Assembly: GCA_014055465.1 (NCBI GenBank) | Contig: WIAF01000002.1 | Coordinates: 248,001 to 312,000, forward strand | Length of the DNA stretch: 64,000 bases | Reading direction: 5' to 3' | DNA from: Nitrospira sp. CR1.1 | Lineage (GTDB): Bacteria > Nitrospirota > Nitrospiria > Nitrospirales > Nitrospiraceae | Shown: positions 23,165 to 32,320 of the stretch, in pieces | How positions within the stretch are numbered: position 1 is the first letter of the stretch | Layout: each line of letters starts with the position of its first letter | The notes under the pieces: generated by a model | Database searches by the model: none | Told to the model about the DNA's origin: nothing | What the model saw: only the letters and a program-made list of their open reading frames with translations | Made by a program: the position numbers and the translations under genes

Positions 23165-25045
23165 TCAGACCGGACGGTTTCCCTCGGATACATCGCCCGC
23201 AGGACCATCCAATGCCTGCGAGCCCCCTGCCATGGCAGGAATATGACCGGCTTCTGGAGCACCCTTGGCGCTCGCAGCGGCCTTTGCCTTGTCACCCATC
23301 GTGGCGACCCAGAAAATAAAGGCCACCAACATACAGAACAAGAATGTGTTCAGCGCCATAAGAGCGGCTGCGTAGCCGAGGGCCGGTGAGAAGGCATATT
23401 GAGATGAATCGCGCATGACGCCGTAGATGTGCCAGTGAACGCGCGATGACGAACGCGCATACCCCATCAGGGTCATGAGCAGAATGACCATGACGGCGTT
23501 CAACACCAGCGCATACCCGGCGCGGGGAGGCATTCTTCCCCAGACCATTTCCGTGGTGGTCTTCGCGCTCTTGAGCAGAAGCGCAGTGAGCGGCGTGATT
23601 GTCAGCATGACAAAGATGACGATACCCACCTGGGATGTAGAGAAGTAGTTGATACGGATAATGGCGGGAACGAAATAGCCCCAGACCCCGAGTATGATGA
23701 CCGCAATAGCCGCCAACCCGAGCACACCGCCCATCAGAGCCTTGGCTGCCTTGGCCCATCCGGCGGTGTCTTGCTTCCCGGCACGCCAATACATAATGAA
23801 GCTCATGAATGTGACGAGCACCATGAGATTGGACACCGTCATCTTGGCCGACATGACCCCGAAAACGCCCAACAGAGGATGGTGCGTTCCGCCCATCTTT
23901 TGGGCTTCTTCCAAGCTGGCAACCAACGAGTGCGGCGTCATCCAGACCCCCAGGCACAGCAGAAGAATGATCAGCATCGCCATGATGGGCTTGCGGTACT
24001 GAGTTTCTGACCCTGGAATACGGTGCGTGATACCGAGCCAGAAGTAGTAGTTGGAACCCAGGAACAACACGCCGATGAGCATGGCCTGCAAAATGAACAG
24101 CCAGGACAGGAATCCGCCCATGAGCGTGATACCCATCTGTTGGTTGTACTGATAGATCTCACGCATCAGCCAATAGCCAGCGAAGGGGAGCGGCAAGAGG
24201 CCGAACACGCCGATGAAGTTCCCGACGTAGCCCATCCAGTCATAGTGGTACCGCTCTTCCGTGCTCTTGGCCGAAAGATACCGGATACCGGCGTAGGCGC
24301 CGCAAATGTAACCACCGAGCACCACGTTCGCGATCAACCGGTGAATGTTGACCGGCCACCAGGTCGGGTTCCAGGTCGCCGCCCAGGCGCGGGCAAAGTC
24401 GCTGCCCTCCGCAAGCACAACCGGACTCGACTGGAAGGTCGCCCACGAGTTGGGAACGATCATAATAAAGAAGGCGAACACGTTCAGGAGAAAACCCAGA
24501 AAAATATGGAATTTCTTCCCGCTTCCTTCCGCCATCGCGTCCCAGCCATACCAGTAGAGATAGAGGGTCGCGGTTTCGACGAGGAAGAGGCAACAGTAGA
24601 CAAGGAAAGACGGAAAAAAGATATCCGTCAGGTAGGCCATCAACTTCGGATAAAAGCCGATGAGCAGGAACAGAAGAATGCCACCGAAGAGCGCCGTCGT
24701 CGCGTAAGAGGAAGTTAGGAGCTTGGTGAACTCCTTTGCCAGCTTGTCATAGCGCTTGTCCCCGGATTTCCAACCAACGATTTCGCACAACCAGGCAAAA
24801 ATCGGCACACCGAGCACAAAGCCGGCGAGCAAAAGGTGAAGTTGGGCGATGATCCATACGAGATTCCGACTCCCGATATAAGGAAGGTCCCGATAGGCGG
24901 TGGGAGCCGCCGGAGCCGACTCTTGCGCAACGGCTACATCCGGCAGCCCTATCCATCCCAGCAATGCCGCACAGCCAGCCAACAGGGCCACACGACCTGC
25001 GATGTCGCGCCCGTGATTCGTGACAGTCTGACCCTGGTCCCTCAT
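23165..25045 (-). CDS. Cytochrome bd-like oxidase subunit, paralogue A
   Basis: 626 residues from the ATG at 25045 (RBS GAGGTGAG); frames to 25069 and 25219 add residues without an RBS. About 14 membrane helices. His in AQLHLLLAGFVLGVP, in PVNIHRLIANVVLGG, in WMTPHSL and in RVHWHIYGV are candidate heme or metal ligands; the first two recall the heme ligands of CydA. The family is the bd-like proteins of Nitrospira proposed as terminal oxidase in the absence of heme-copper oxidases. The paralogue at 29015 shares the same helices (AQLH..AGF..G, DWMGxVGNxIGV). Signal-like hydrophobic N-terminus. Whether it reduces oxygen is not shown. Confidence 0.87.
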   Translation of the reverse strand: MRDQGQTVTNHGRDIAGRVALLAGCAALLGWIGLPDVAVAQESAPAAPTAYRDLPYIGSRNLVWIIAQLHLLLAGFVLGVPIFAWLCEIVGWKSGDKRYDKLAKEFTKLLTSSYATTALFGGILLFLLIGFYPKLMAYLTDIFFPSFLVYCCLFLVETATLYLYWYGWDAMAEGSGKKFHIFLGFLLNVFAFFIMIVPNSWATFQSSPVVLAEGSDFARAWAATWNPTWWPVNIHRLIANVVLGGYICGAYAGIRYLSAKSTEERYHYDWMGYVGNFIGVFGLLPLPFAGYWLMREIYQYNQQMGITLMGGFLSWLFILQAMLIGVLFLGSNYYFWLGITHRIPGSETQYRKPIMAMLIILLLCLGVWMTPHSLVASLEEAQKMGGTHHPLLGVFGVMSAKMTVSNLMVLVTFMSFIMYWRAGKQDTAGWAKAAKALMGGVLGLAAIAVIILGVWGYFVPAIIRINYFSTSQVGIVIFVMLTITPLTALLLKSAKTTTEMVWGRMPPRAGYALVLNAVMVILLMTLMGYARSSSRVHWHIYGVMRDSSQYAFSPALGYAAALMALNTFLFCMLVAFIFWVATMGDKAKAAASAKGAPEAGHIPAMAGGSQALDGPAGDVSEGNRPV

Positions 25046-25073
25046 TATTCTCACCTCGTCATTTGCCATGATG

Positions 25074-26093
25074 TCACTTACCGCCAGCCGCAGGTTTCGC
25101 CGCCGCTGGCGCAGGCTTCCCGTCGCTCTTGGCCGCGCCGTCCTTGACACCGGTCTTGTCCTTGCCGCCCTTCGGCTTGTCTTTCTCTTCCTCCGCCACC
25201 TTTTGTTCAATGGCGGCAATCTTGAGCTCTGCGTCTTTAAAGGCCTTTTCGTCCTTTGTCAGCGACTTTTGTGGATCATAGTGTGGAGCCGCGACCACCT
25301 CCGCAGGCTTACAGCATTCATGCGGATGCGGGGTCGACACGGGAAGGACCGCCCAAAAGAGCACACTCAACACAGCCCCGGCGCCGGTAAAGGCCGTCAA
25401 CATGAGACTTTGATCGGCCGGAACGCGAATCATGTCCCAACGCGAAATCAGATCCTGATAGGTGTCGTTCGCCGGCCCGGCTGCTGCCACACGTCCTTCG
25501 ACCAACTTACCCAGAATCATCAGGCCGACATAGGTCAGGGCTAATAACACCACAAAGGCGGCGCTCCCCCACGCGGTAAACTCCAGGCCGATGCGTTCAG
25601 CGACCGGGAGATGCTTGAGCATCTCCATATCTAAAATGGCCTTGGTCACGGAACGGGCCAGGTCGGTTGCACCGCCTTGCACCACCCAGAGAAAGGGTAA
25701 ATACAGCGCCCCGGCTACCGCGAAACGAACCCAGAGGGCGAGCCCCAAAGAGGCTGGGGGTTCAAGCCGGAGTCGCTCCAAAAATACGGTTCGCGCAACC
25801 AGCCCTAACGACCAAATGTCGATCGGGATGCAGAGCAGAAAGAGTAACGGCAGGCCGATACCCTCACCGAAATGGAAACCGAGCGTTAAGGAGATGATGA
25901 AAAAGGCAAAGACACTGACCGGAGTCATCAGCAGCATCAGGAACGTGATGCCGAGCTTGGTCTCCAGATGGATGGTGCCCATCGCCATGAACAACACGAC
26001 GAAGGCCATTTTCAGTGGCAAGGCGGTCCAGCAGGCCGGCCAGAGAATACTAAGCCCCAACTTGAATGACGACATTGTCTCTCGACCACTCAT
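25074..26093 (-). CDS. Polytopic membrane protein of the bd-like/bc cluster
   Basis: 339 residues; an internal ATG at 26075 is a possible start. Six to eight membrane helices to about residue 260, then a short Cys/His patch (PHPHECCKP) and a long Lys/Ala/Pro-rich tail that looks disordered. I know no named family. It lies between the cytochrome b gene and bd-like paralogue A with short spacing, so it is likely a subunit or assembly partner of that oxidase. The PHPHECC patch could bind a metal, which would be worth noting for an oxidase without known copper site. Confidence 0.72.
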   Translation of the reverse strand: MSGRETMSSFKLGLSILWPACWTALPLKMAFVVLFMAMGTIHLETKLGITFLMLLMTPVSVFAFFIISLTLGFHFGEGIGLPLLFLLCIPIDIWSLGLVARTVFLERLRLEPPASLGLALWVRFAVAGALYLPFLWVVQGGATDLARSVTKAILDMEMLKHLPVAERIGLEFTAWGSAAFVVLLALTYVGLMILGKLVEGRVAAAGPANDTYQDLISRWDMIRVPADQSLMLTAFTGAGAVLSVLFWAVLPVSTPHPHECCKPAEVVAAPHYDPQKSLTKDEKAFKDAELKIAAIEQKVAEEEKDKPKGGKDKTGVKDGAAKSDGKPAPAAAKPAAGGK

Positions 26094-26111
26094 GTGCCCA
26101 CGCCCCTCCGG

Positions 26112-27227
26112 CTAGTCAAGAAATTCGCGGTTGATAATGGCGGCCACGGTGAAAATCAGGATGCTGGCCATTACCACGATCCAACTGATCAGCGCGATCG
26201 GCCGCTTAAAGATATTGCGTTCCGGATCCCGATCAATGAAAGGCAGCGCAGCGAGCAAGGCCATGAAGGCCCCAGGCAATGCAATTGCCCCGAGAAACTG
26301 TCCGAACTCTCCGGCAAAGACCTTGAGACGGAGAAGTTGGAACAGGAAGAGGAAATACCATTCCGGTTCCGGGTGATAGTCGCCCGGGTCCGGGGTCGCT
26401 TCCTCAAGAAGGACGATTGGCTCCCAGAAGGCGAGACTGCAGATGCAGAGAAACACGGCCACCATGCCGACAATATCTTTCCAGATCTGACGAGGGAAGA
26501 AATAGTCGGTCTTCGCCTTGATCTCTTCGACGCTCCCGCGGAACGGGCCGGCAGGGCCGGCCTTTCTGAACAAGAACAAATGCAAGCCAGCCAGGCCCAT
26601 GAGCGCGGCGGGCAAGACCATCACATGGATGACAAAGAAGCGGCTCAATGTCATCTGGCCAGGCGTCGCACCGCCCTTAAGGAATCGCGCCATGAAGTCG
26701 CCGAGCAACGGCGTCTTGTCCATGATCTCGACCCCGACCGTGGTGGCCCAATAGGCGCGCTGGTCCCAGGGAAGGAGATAGCCGGTGAATCCAAACCCCA
26801 TGACAATCCCGAAGAGCGCCAAGCCAACCAACCAGATCAATTCGCGAGGTTTTTTGTAGGCGCCCCATAGAAAGACTTGAGACATGTGCGCAAAGACACA
26901 CACCACCATCGCCGTGGAGCCCCAAAAATGGTAGCTCAGCAAAAACCAACCATAATCCACTGTGTGGATGATGTACTGGGTGCTCGCATAGGCGTGGTCT
27001 GCGGTCGGCACATAATAGAACATCAGCAGAATGCCAGTGACCGCCTGCATGATGAAAATAAAAAGCAGGACAGAGCCAAATACATACGCCCACCGAGACC
27101 CGCCAGGGACGGGCTCATTGAGCATTTTGGCCTGTAGCGTCTTCAGCCCGACGCGTTCGTCGACAAAGGCGAAGACTTTTTCAATGGCTGACGGCTGAGT
27201 CGTTGTCGATTGCGTAGTCGTATCCAT
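26112..27227 (-). CDS. Cytochrome b of complex III (b6-like spacing)
   Basis: 371 residues with about eight membrane helices, i.e. full-length cytochrome b (b6 plus subunit IV). Two His pairs bind the hemes: LLSYHFW...VFAHMSQ (14 apart) and FVIHVMV...GLHLFLF (15 apart); the extra residue in the second pair is as in cytochrome b6. The quinol site motif PEWY is present (PEPEWYFLFLFQ). Quinol:cytochrome c oxidoreductase core. One base after it begins the end of the Rieske gene, so b and Rieske are tightly coupled. Confidence 0.96.
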   Translation of the reverse strand: MDTTTQSTTTQPSAIEKVFAFVDERVGLKTLQAKMLNEPVPGGSRWAYVFGSVLLFIFIMQAVTGILLMFYYVPTADHAYASTQYIIHTVDYGWFLLSYHFWGSTAMVVCVFAHMSQVFLWGAYKKPRELIWLVGLALFGIVMGFGFTGYLLPWDQRAYWATTVGVEIMDKTPLLGDFMARFLKGGATPGQMTLSRFFVIHVMVLPAALMGLAGLHLFLFRKAGPAGPFRGSVEEIKAKTDYFFPRQIWKDIVGMVAVFLCICSLAFWEPIVLLEEATPDPGDYHPEPEWYFLFLFQLLRLKVFAGEFGQFLGAIALPGAFMALLAALPFIDRDPERNIFKRPIALISWIVVMASILIFTVAAIINREFLD

Positions 27228-28175
27228 TTAGACAATCCGAACCTGGGCTTTCGTGCCCGCTTTGAATTCCATATCGATAATGGTGATGTCGCCCGTTGCG
27301 GTAACTTTGATGGGGAGCGGATCCAACGGCCGAGGGGCCGGTCCATCCAAAACCTTCCCTGCAGCATCATAGATACTTAAGTGACAGGGGCAGAGAAAGA
27401 CCTGCCCCAGGATCTTGTGCGTCCTCCATTTAAAACCACAGCCCAAGTGTGGGCATTTACCCGAGTAGGCGATATAGGGCACGTCCTTCTTGTTGGTCCA
27501 GACCACCTTGCCGGCCGCATCGTGGAACTCCATATCTTTGCCTTGATAGACAGACTCCAACACCTTGGGCGTCGCCTTCAAGACCCAGACGTTCTTGTCG
27601 ATCTCCTGCTCCGGCATATAGGCTTCTTTAAACTTGCGTTTGTATTTGTATTGAACGCCGACGTCATCTTGCTTGATTTTTCCCGAGTTGCCGATCTTGA
27701 TCCACTCGTTATCGAACGGGGAATACATCGGCTTCATCAAATATCGCAACACGGGAAACGCCAAAGGGAAACCGATGAGAAAACCGATGGCATGGGTGAA
27801 GTTCATGAAAAACGTCCGACGCTTCACACTCCGTTCCAGCTCAGGAAGAGGGACCAGCACTTCTCCCGGCGTCACGTGAATGCGATCTTCGAGATGAGCG
27901 ATTTCAACTTCGTGCGTGGTCACGTACTCATCACGCTTAAACGCCGGGAACGTCGCGTACTCGGCACGGGTGGCGCGGAGCGTCACCACTTCATCCGTGA
28001 CGCCCTGCACCTGCGACATCGGTATCTGGCGTTCGACCGAACCGGTTTTCTCATCGCCGACCACGATGTCACTAATCTCGTGGGAGAGCGGATCCATGAT
28101 GACCCGGCGCAGTTCCCCGACTTCACCGTCCGTACATCGAACTTTGGATTTCAGTTTCGGCTGCATCATACTCAC
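27228..28175 (-). CDS. Rieske iron-sulfur protein with N-terminal PRC-barrel-like domain
   Basis: 315 residues. The [2Fe-2S] site is CPHLGC and CPCHLS (about residues 240-265), with IYDAAGKVLDGPAPRPLDPLP behind it, as in complex III Rieske proteins. One membrane helix at about 125-145 (FTHAIGFLIGFPLAFPVLRYL). Unusual is residues 5-60: KVRCTDGEVGELRRVIMDPL and ISDIVVGDE, which looks like a PRC-barrel, on the cytoplasmic side. The start GTG at 28175 overlaps the upstream gene (GTGA); ATG codons follow at 28169 and 28166. Acts with the cytochrome b directly downstream. Confidence 0.93.
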   Translation of the reverse strand: MSMMQPKLKSKVRCTDGEVGELRRVIMDPLSHEISDIVVGDEKTGSVERQIPMSQVQGVTDEVVTLRATRAEYATFPAFKRDEYVTTHEVEIAHLEDRIHVTPGEVLVPLPELERSVKRRTFFMNFTHAIGFLIGFPLAFPVLRYLMKPMYSPFDNEWIKIGNSGKIKQDDVGVQYKYKRKFKEAYMPEQEIDKNVWVLKATPKVLESVYQGKDMEFHDAAGKVVWTNKKDVPYIAYSGKCPHLGCGFKWRTHKILGQVFLCPCHLSIYDAAGKVLDGPAPRPLDPLPIKVTATGDITIIDMEFKAGTKAQVRIV

Positions 28176-28975
28176 TTCATCTTGATCGGCTTCGGAGTAT
28201 TCACCGAAGCATTCTTATAACCGGCCAGCCAGGCCGCCAACGCATCGATATCCTTGAGCTCCATGAGGTCTTTGTATTTATCAGGCATCTTCCCCTTGTC
28301 GTACTCTTGATCGAATCCTTCCGCCTTGTAACTTTTTGGATCGATGATCTTTCTAGCAATTTCTGCTGCAGGCAAGAGGTTCCCAATGTTATCCAATTCA
28401 GGGCCGCGCTTCTTACCGCCTTCACCGTTAAGCTTGTGGCAGTTGTAACATTCCTGCAATTGCCATTGCTCTTCACCCAATTTGGCGATGTCACCGGAAG
28501 AGGCAGCGGTCGAGGTCGGCGCACTTTCCCCTCCGGCCTTCTGGTCCGCAGGAGCCTGCCCCGCACCCAAGGCCTGCAATCGAGCAGTCAACTCTTTGGC
28601 TTTTTCATCCAAAGCTTTGGCGCGCTGCATGAGCACATCCACCTTACCGGCTTCATAGTGTTCGCGCTTCGGCTTCAGAATTTTTTCGATCTTCCCCTTC
28701 TCATCTTCCGGATCGTACTGCGGCCACGCGGAAGCGCCAGCGATAAACACCACAGACAATATGGCATAAAACACGAGGAGTGCCCCGACGGCCTTCACGC
28801 CACCAAAGGGCTTCAACGTCGGAAGATCGAGAATCATGAAGACAAGGGCGCCTAGGATGGCATAACCAAAAAACAGCGCCTGAAAGACGAAGGGGAAGTC
28901 CAGCGCCTTGGTGGCGCCGAACAAGATCCCGCCGATCACAATGCCCACAACCATTTTTTTAATCACGTTTCCCAT
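28172..28975 (-). CDS. Membrane-anchored monoheme cytochrome c
   Basis: 267 residues. Three membrane helices (about 7-25, 30-50, 62-82), a long helix (about 95-140, charged), an Ala/Ser linker and a c-type domain with CYNCH near residue 180 and a possible Met ligand in YDKGKMPDKY. Overlaps the Rieske gene by 4 bases, so it may be the cytochrome c subunit of this complex III. Confidence 0.9.
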   Translation of the reverse strand: MGNVIKKMVVGIVIGGILFGATKALDFPFVFQALFFGYAILGALVFMILDLPTLKPFGGVKAVGALLVFYAILSVVFIAGASAWPQYDPEDEKGKIEKILKPKREHYEAGKVDVLMQRAKALDEKAKELTARLQALGAGQAPADQKAGGESAPTSTAASSGDIAKLGEEQWQLQECYNCHKLNGEGGKKRGPELDNIGNLLPAAEIARKIIDPKSYKAEGFDQEYDKGKMPDKYKDLMELKDIDALAAWLAGYKNASVNTPKPIKMK

Positions 28976-29014
28976 GAATACCCTCGTTTACCGCCCGTCC
29001 AGTATGGTGACCGT

Positions 29015-30718
29015 CTACTTCGCTCCTGCAGGAACAGGGCTTCCCTCGTGTGCATGCCCTTTCGAATCAGAGGGCCGCAACGTCACGATAATGGCAAAGC
29101 TGACCACCGCATAGAACACGATGGTAATACCGGTGATCCACCAGGCCGAATACGACAGCGTTGGCGTAAAAGATTCCGCCGTGAAATCCGGCAACAGGTT
29201 GTACGTATGGAAGTACTTCCGCAACAGGGACCGAACCGCCCCCATGAGGCCCATGGTCCAAATCGCGCTAAAGGCGAGGAAGACCAGAACGAATTGCGAG
29301 GCAAAGTCGATTTTGCCCCACACAATGGTTCCCTGCGAAACGGCACGGTTATAAATGACGTAATTCACGACTGTGACGAAGACCAGGGTGAACGCCGCGG
29401 AATTTTTTGCCGGCATCAGCGCGAGGAAATTCCAATCGGACGGCAATTCGAGTTCTGCCACCAACTTGGCCCCCGTGGGCACAAATCCGTGCGGCGTCAT
29501 CCAGATGGCGTTGCCCACGACCACCATCAAAAAGCCGATCTTAATGACCGTACTGGACGAAACCGTCAGCGGGATGAACCGTCCCAGGACGGCCGGCGCC
29601 AACAGAAGCGGGAGGAGGAAGGCCAGCGAAGTCGGATCCGGTACGGGATAATCGGTCAAGACCTTGGTCATGACGATCGGCAGCAAAACCATAACGATCG
29701 GCGCGATCACCGTCATCCGAACCCGCTCGACCCCCTCAATACGCTTCATACTCAGCCAGATATAGTAATTACTCGCCAGGAAGATGAGGCCGATCATGGC
29801 GCCTTGCATTTCGAAGAACATCGACAACTGATCGGCCATCATGTAGGGACAGATGGAGGCGTCGTAATCGCAGAGCTCGTAGGCCAGCAAATATCCCATG
29901 AAGGGCAGGAACAACAACGCACCCACGCCGATCATATTGCCGACAAAGCCCATCCAATCGTAATAGGCGCGATCTTCTTCCTTCTTCGATCCCATGAACA
30001 TATAGGCAGCAATGAGGCCGGCGACGAAGCCACCGAAGGTCACATTCCCAACAAGCCGGTGCAAATTGAGCGGCATCCAGCTGTAGTTGAAGACTTTGTC
30101 CCACAGGGTGGCGGTCGCCAGGAATTCAGCCGGCGAAATACCTTCCGCCCGAACCGGGGTATTCATGAAAGAGGTCGGCGCGTCGATCACAAACAGCGTA
30201 ATCGAGCCGATGAGATTCAGCAGCACGCCCAACGCAATGTGACGCCCCTTCTTTTCACCCTTCCAGGCATCCCATGTATAAAAATACATGTAGAGAACAA
30301 TGGTTTCGCCGATGAACAAGAGCGGATAGACGACGGCGAAAATCAGGAAGAAGTGATTGATGAGCCAGGTCGTGAATTGAGGATAGGTGGCAAGCAGCAC
30401 AAAGATGAACAGGCCGCCTGTCAATGCGGTCATGCTGTAGAGGATGACCGTGACCTTCGTGACCTCTTTGGCCAACCGGTCATAACGAGGATCCTGCTTG
30501 CGATACCCCAGCCATTCGGAGATCACCACAAAAATGGGAGCCCCGAGGATGAATCCCGCAAAGAGAATGTGGAGCTGAGCGACGATCCATACTGCCGTGC
30601 GATTCCCGGTGTAGGGGAACTCCACGGGGGGCGCACTGGGAGCTTGCGCATAGGCCACGCCTCCCAATATCGCCACTAGCGCAAACATGACCAACAAACA
30701 GCGCTGCCAGATTTTCAT
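29015..30718 (-). CDS. Cytochrome bd-like oxidase subunit, paralogue B
   Basis: 567 residues with a signal peptide (to about AYA-QAP) and some 14 membrane helices. Conserved with paralogue A: AQLHILFAGFILGAP, PLNLHRLVGNVTFGGF, YYDWMGFVGNMIGVG, NAIWMTPHG. The candidate ligand histidines in those stretches are kept, while the HWH of paralogue A near the C-terminus is not seen (FHTYNLL instead). So the copies are not equivalent: one may be catalytic and the other electron-transferring. The two flank the bc genes, and all read in the same direction. Confidence 0.87.
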   Translation of the reverse strand: MKIWQRCLLVMFALVAILGGVAYAQAPSAPPVEFPYTGNRTAVWIVAQLHILFAGFILGAPIFVVISEWLGYRKQDPRYDRLAKEVTKVTVILYSMTALTGGLFIFVLLATYPQFTTWLINHFFLIFAVVYPLLFIGETIVLYMYFYTWDAWKGEKKGRHIALGVLLNLIGSITLFVIDAPTSFMNTPVRAEGISPAEFLATATLWDKVFNYSWMPLNLHRLVGNVTFGGFVAGLIAAYMFMGSKKEEDRAYYDWMGFVGNMIGVGALLFLPFMGYLLAYELCDYDASICPYMMADQLSMFFEMQGAMIGLIFLASNYYIWLSMKRIEGVERVRMTVIAPIVMVLLPIVMTKVLTDYPVPDPTSLAFLLPLLLAPAVLGRFIPLTVSSSTVIKIGFLMVVVGNAIWMTPHGFVPTGAKLVAELELPSDWNFLALMPAKNSAAFTLVFVTVVNYVIYNRAVSQGTIVWGKIDFASQFVLVFLAFSAIWTMGLMGAVRSLLRKYFHTYNLLPDFTAESFTPTLSYSAWWITGITIVFYAVVSFAIIVTLRPSDSKGHAHEGSPVPAGAK

Positions 30719-30783
30719 GATGTCTCGCCGCTCCTCCTCATTCCAACCGATTGCCCCATGACTCGAATCACGCCAGACACGAA

Positions 30784-31287
30784 CTACTTCACCTGGTCAG
30801 CAGGCACCCAATCCTTCTTATTGGCATCCCAGCCCTTGCCGGACAAGCCGAACGAGCGCTCAAACGCCAAGATCTTCCAGCGATCCTCTTCCGACAACTT
30901 GCTCTTCCACGGCTTCATCTTGGTGTTCGGCACGCCCTCGGAAATGCGCCAGAACCACACGGAGTCCGAATACATCTTCATACGATCGCCGTTGCGGAAG
31001 TCGCGCGCACCGGCCTTCACCGGCTTACCATCCTTGCCGTGACAGCTGGCACAGTTGACGTCGGGATTCTTACCGCCGATATACAACTCCTTACCCTCTT
31101 CCAGGATCTTCGGATCCGTCCACCAACCGGCAGGCATATGCTTATCGGCATATTCCGCAGGAGCAGGGGGTGGCGGAACAACCGGGCCCTCGCCGCCGCC
31201 TTCACCGCCACCACATCCCACGACACCAAAACCAAAGCCAAGAATGCCGACCATCAGAGCCAATCTCTTCATGCCTGCGTGTTTCAT
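30784..31287 (-). CDS. Monoheme cytochrome c lipoprotein
   Basis: 167 residues from ATG 31287; a second ATG lies at 31272. Lipobox VVGC followed by a Gly-rich and Pro-rich stretch (EGGGEGPVVPPPPAP), a flexible tether. Then a c-type domain with CASCH, and KMKPWKSKLSEEDRWKILAFE. First gene of the respiratory cluster, upstream of bd-like paralogue B by about 65 bases. Confidence 0.88.
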   Translation of the reverse strand: MKHAGMKRLALMVGILGFGFGVVGCGGGEGGGEGPVVPPPPAPAEYADKHMPAGWWTDPKILEEGKELYIGGKNPDVNCASCHGKDGKPVKAGARDFRNGDRMKMYSDSVWFWRISEGVPNTKMKPWKSKLSEEDRWKILAFERSFGLSGKGWDANKKDWVPADQVK

Positions 31288-31498
31288 AAAAAAGTTCCCG
31301 CTCCTTTCTTCATGCCGGCGCCTTCTCAAGCCCCGACGCCCATTATCATCGACAGAAAAAAAAGACGCTTCTCTGTGGCGCAACCAGCACCCACAGCAAA
31401 AGCGTCAAGACTCACAATACAACGAGGTCACGTTTGGAATTCCCCGCCTACTTCTTACGATTCGATCCGGCGAGGAACAATGCCCCACGGACCGTGCC

Positions 31499-32080
31499 CT
31501 ATTTCTGCCGCTTGCCCTGCCCCTTCTTTCGCCGTTGCTCTTCTCGCATCCGCTTGCGGGAAATTTTTAGCCCAATCCATCCCACAATAGCAACAGCCGC
31601 AATCCCCAGCCCATAGAATAACCACTGCGGAGGACCAAGATCGCGCTCGCACCCACTCCCGAAATCAACCCGAAGCTTACGTTCGGTCTCCAGATCGTTC
31701 GGATCGAACTGGATTTTAAAATTCTGCTGTTCCCCGCCGGCCTCAACCAAGAGCGGGTCGCCGACATTATCGTTATGAAGATGCAGCGTAACTTTATAGT
31801 ACCCGTCACCATCTGTCGTAACAGTCTGACCGACGGTGACCCGCGTATCCTTGACCAGCACCTCTACATTGACGGCGGGCCGACCGTCTTTTCCGCACAC
31901 AAACCCTTCGACAGTAAATCGATGGTCGGCGGCATGACTGGCAAACGAGACCGACGGCACGAACAACGTCGCGATCAAGCCCCAAACAAGTACGAAATGG
32001 CGGGTGGCACCTCTACTGATCCCTCTCCGCCCTCGCATACGTTTGACCCGTGCCGGACTGATTTTCAGCCTCACAAACAT
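31499..32080 (-). CDS. Exported protein with carboxypeptidase-regulatory-like domain
   Basis: About 193 residues if started at 32080; further in-frame starts exist at 32155 and 32038, and none has a clear RBS. A hydrophobic signal (VLVWGLIATLFVPSVSFASHA), then a beta-sandwich of the transthyretin/CNA-B type (TVEGFVCGKDGRPAVNVEVLVKD, TDGDGYYKVTLHLHND), and a C-terminal membrane helix with a very basic tail. The domain would face the periplasm. It stands upstream of the respiratory cluster on the same strand, about 210 bases away; a direct link to it is not shown. Confidence 0.7.
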   Translation of the reverse strand: MFVRLKISPARVKRMRGRRGISRGATRHFVLVWGLIATLFVPSVSFASHAADHRFTVEGFVCGKDGRPAVNVEVLVKDTRVTVGQTVTTDGDGYYKVTLHLHNDNVGDPLLVEAGGEQQNFKIQFDPNDLETERKLRVDFGSGCERDLGPPQWLFYGLGIAAVAIVGWIGLKISRKRMREEQRRKKGQGKRQK

Positions 32081-32206
32081 CCCGCCCAGAGCCTGATTAT
32101 GAGAGGCTTCCTCGACACGGACTCGACCCAAATTTGAGGCCGATCCTTCTAGCATAGCCCCCCCTCTTTGTCAACAAATGGATGGAGTCAAACGGAAGGA
32201 TCAACG

Positions 32207-32296
32207 ATGGAATACGTGTCGAAGATTGAGGAAGCGGAGGAGGAAATTGCAGCCAGTGAGGAAGCGAAAACGCTCGCGGCACGCCAGAACAAATGA
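32207..32296 (+). CDS. Possible micro-ORF, 29 residues
   Basis: MEYVSKIEEAEEEIAASEEA and so on, ending ARQNK; a charged amphipathic helix with a fair RBS (GGAAGGATC, 8 bases before ATG). It lies between two minus-strand genes. Chance cannot be excluded. Confidence 0.3.
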   Translation: MEYVSKIEEAEEEIAASEEAKTLAARQNK

Positions 32297-32320
32297 CTGG
32301 CGGATCAGCGGCGCGAATGC

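Noticed and set aside
29048..30679. Plus-strand 543-codon frame opposite the bd-like gene
   Set aside because: Shadow of the real gene: low complexity His/Arg/Gln-rich translation and no domain, while the minus strand encodes clear membrane helices.
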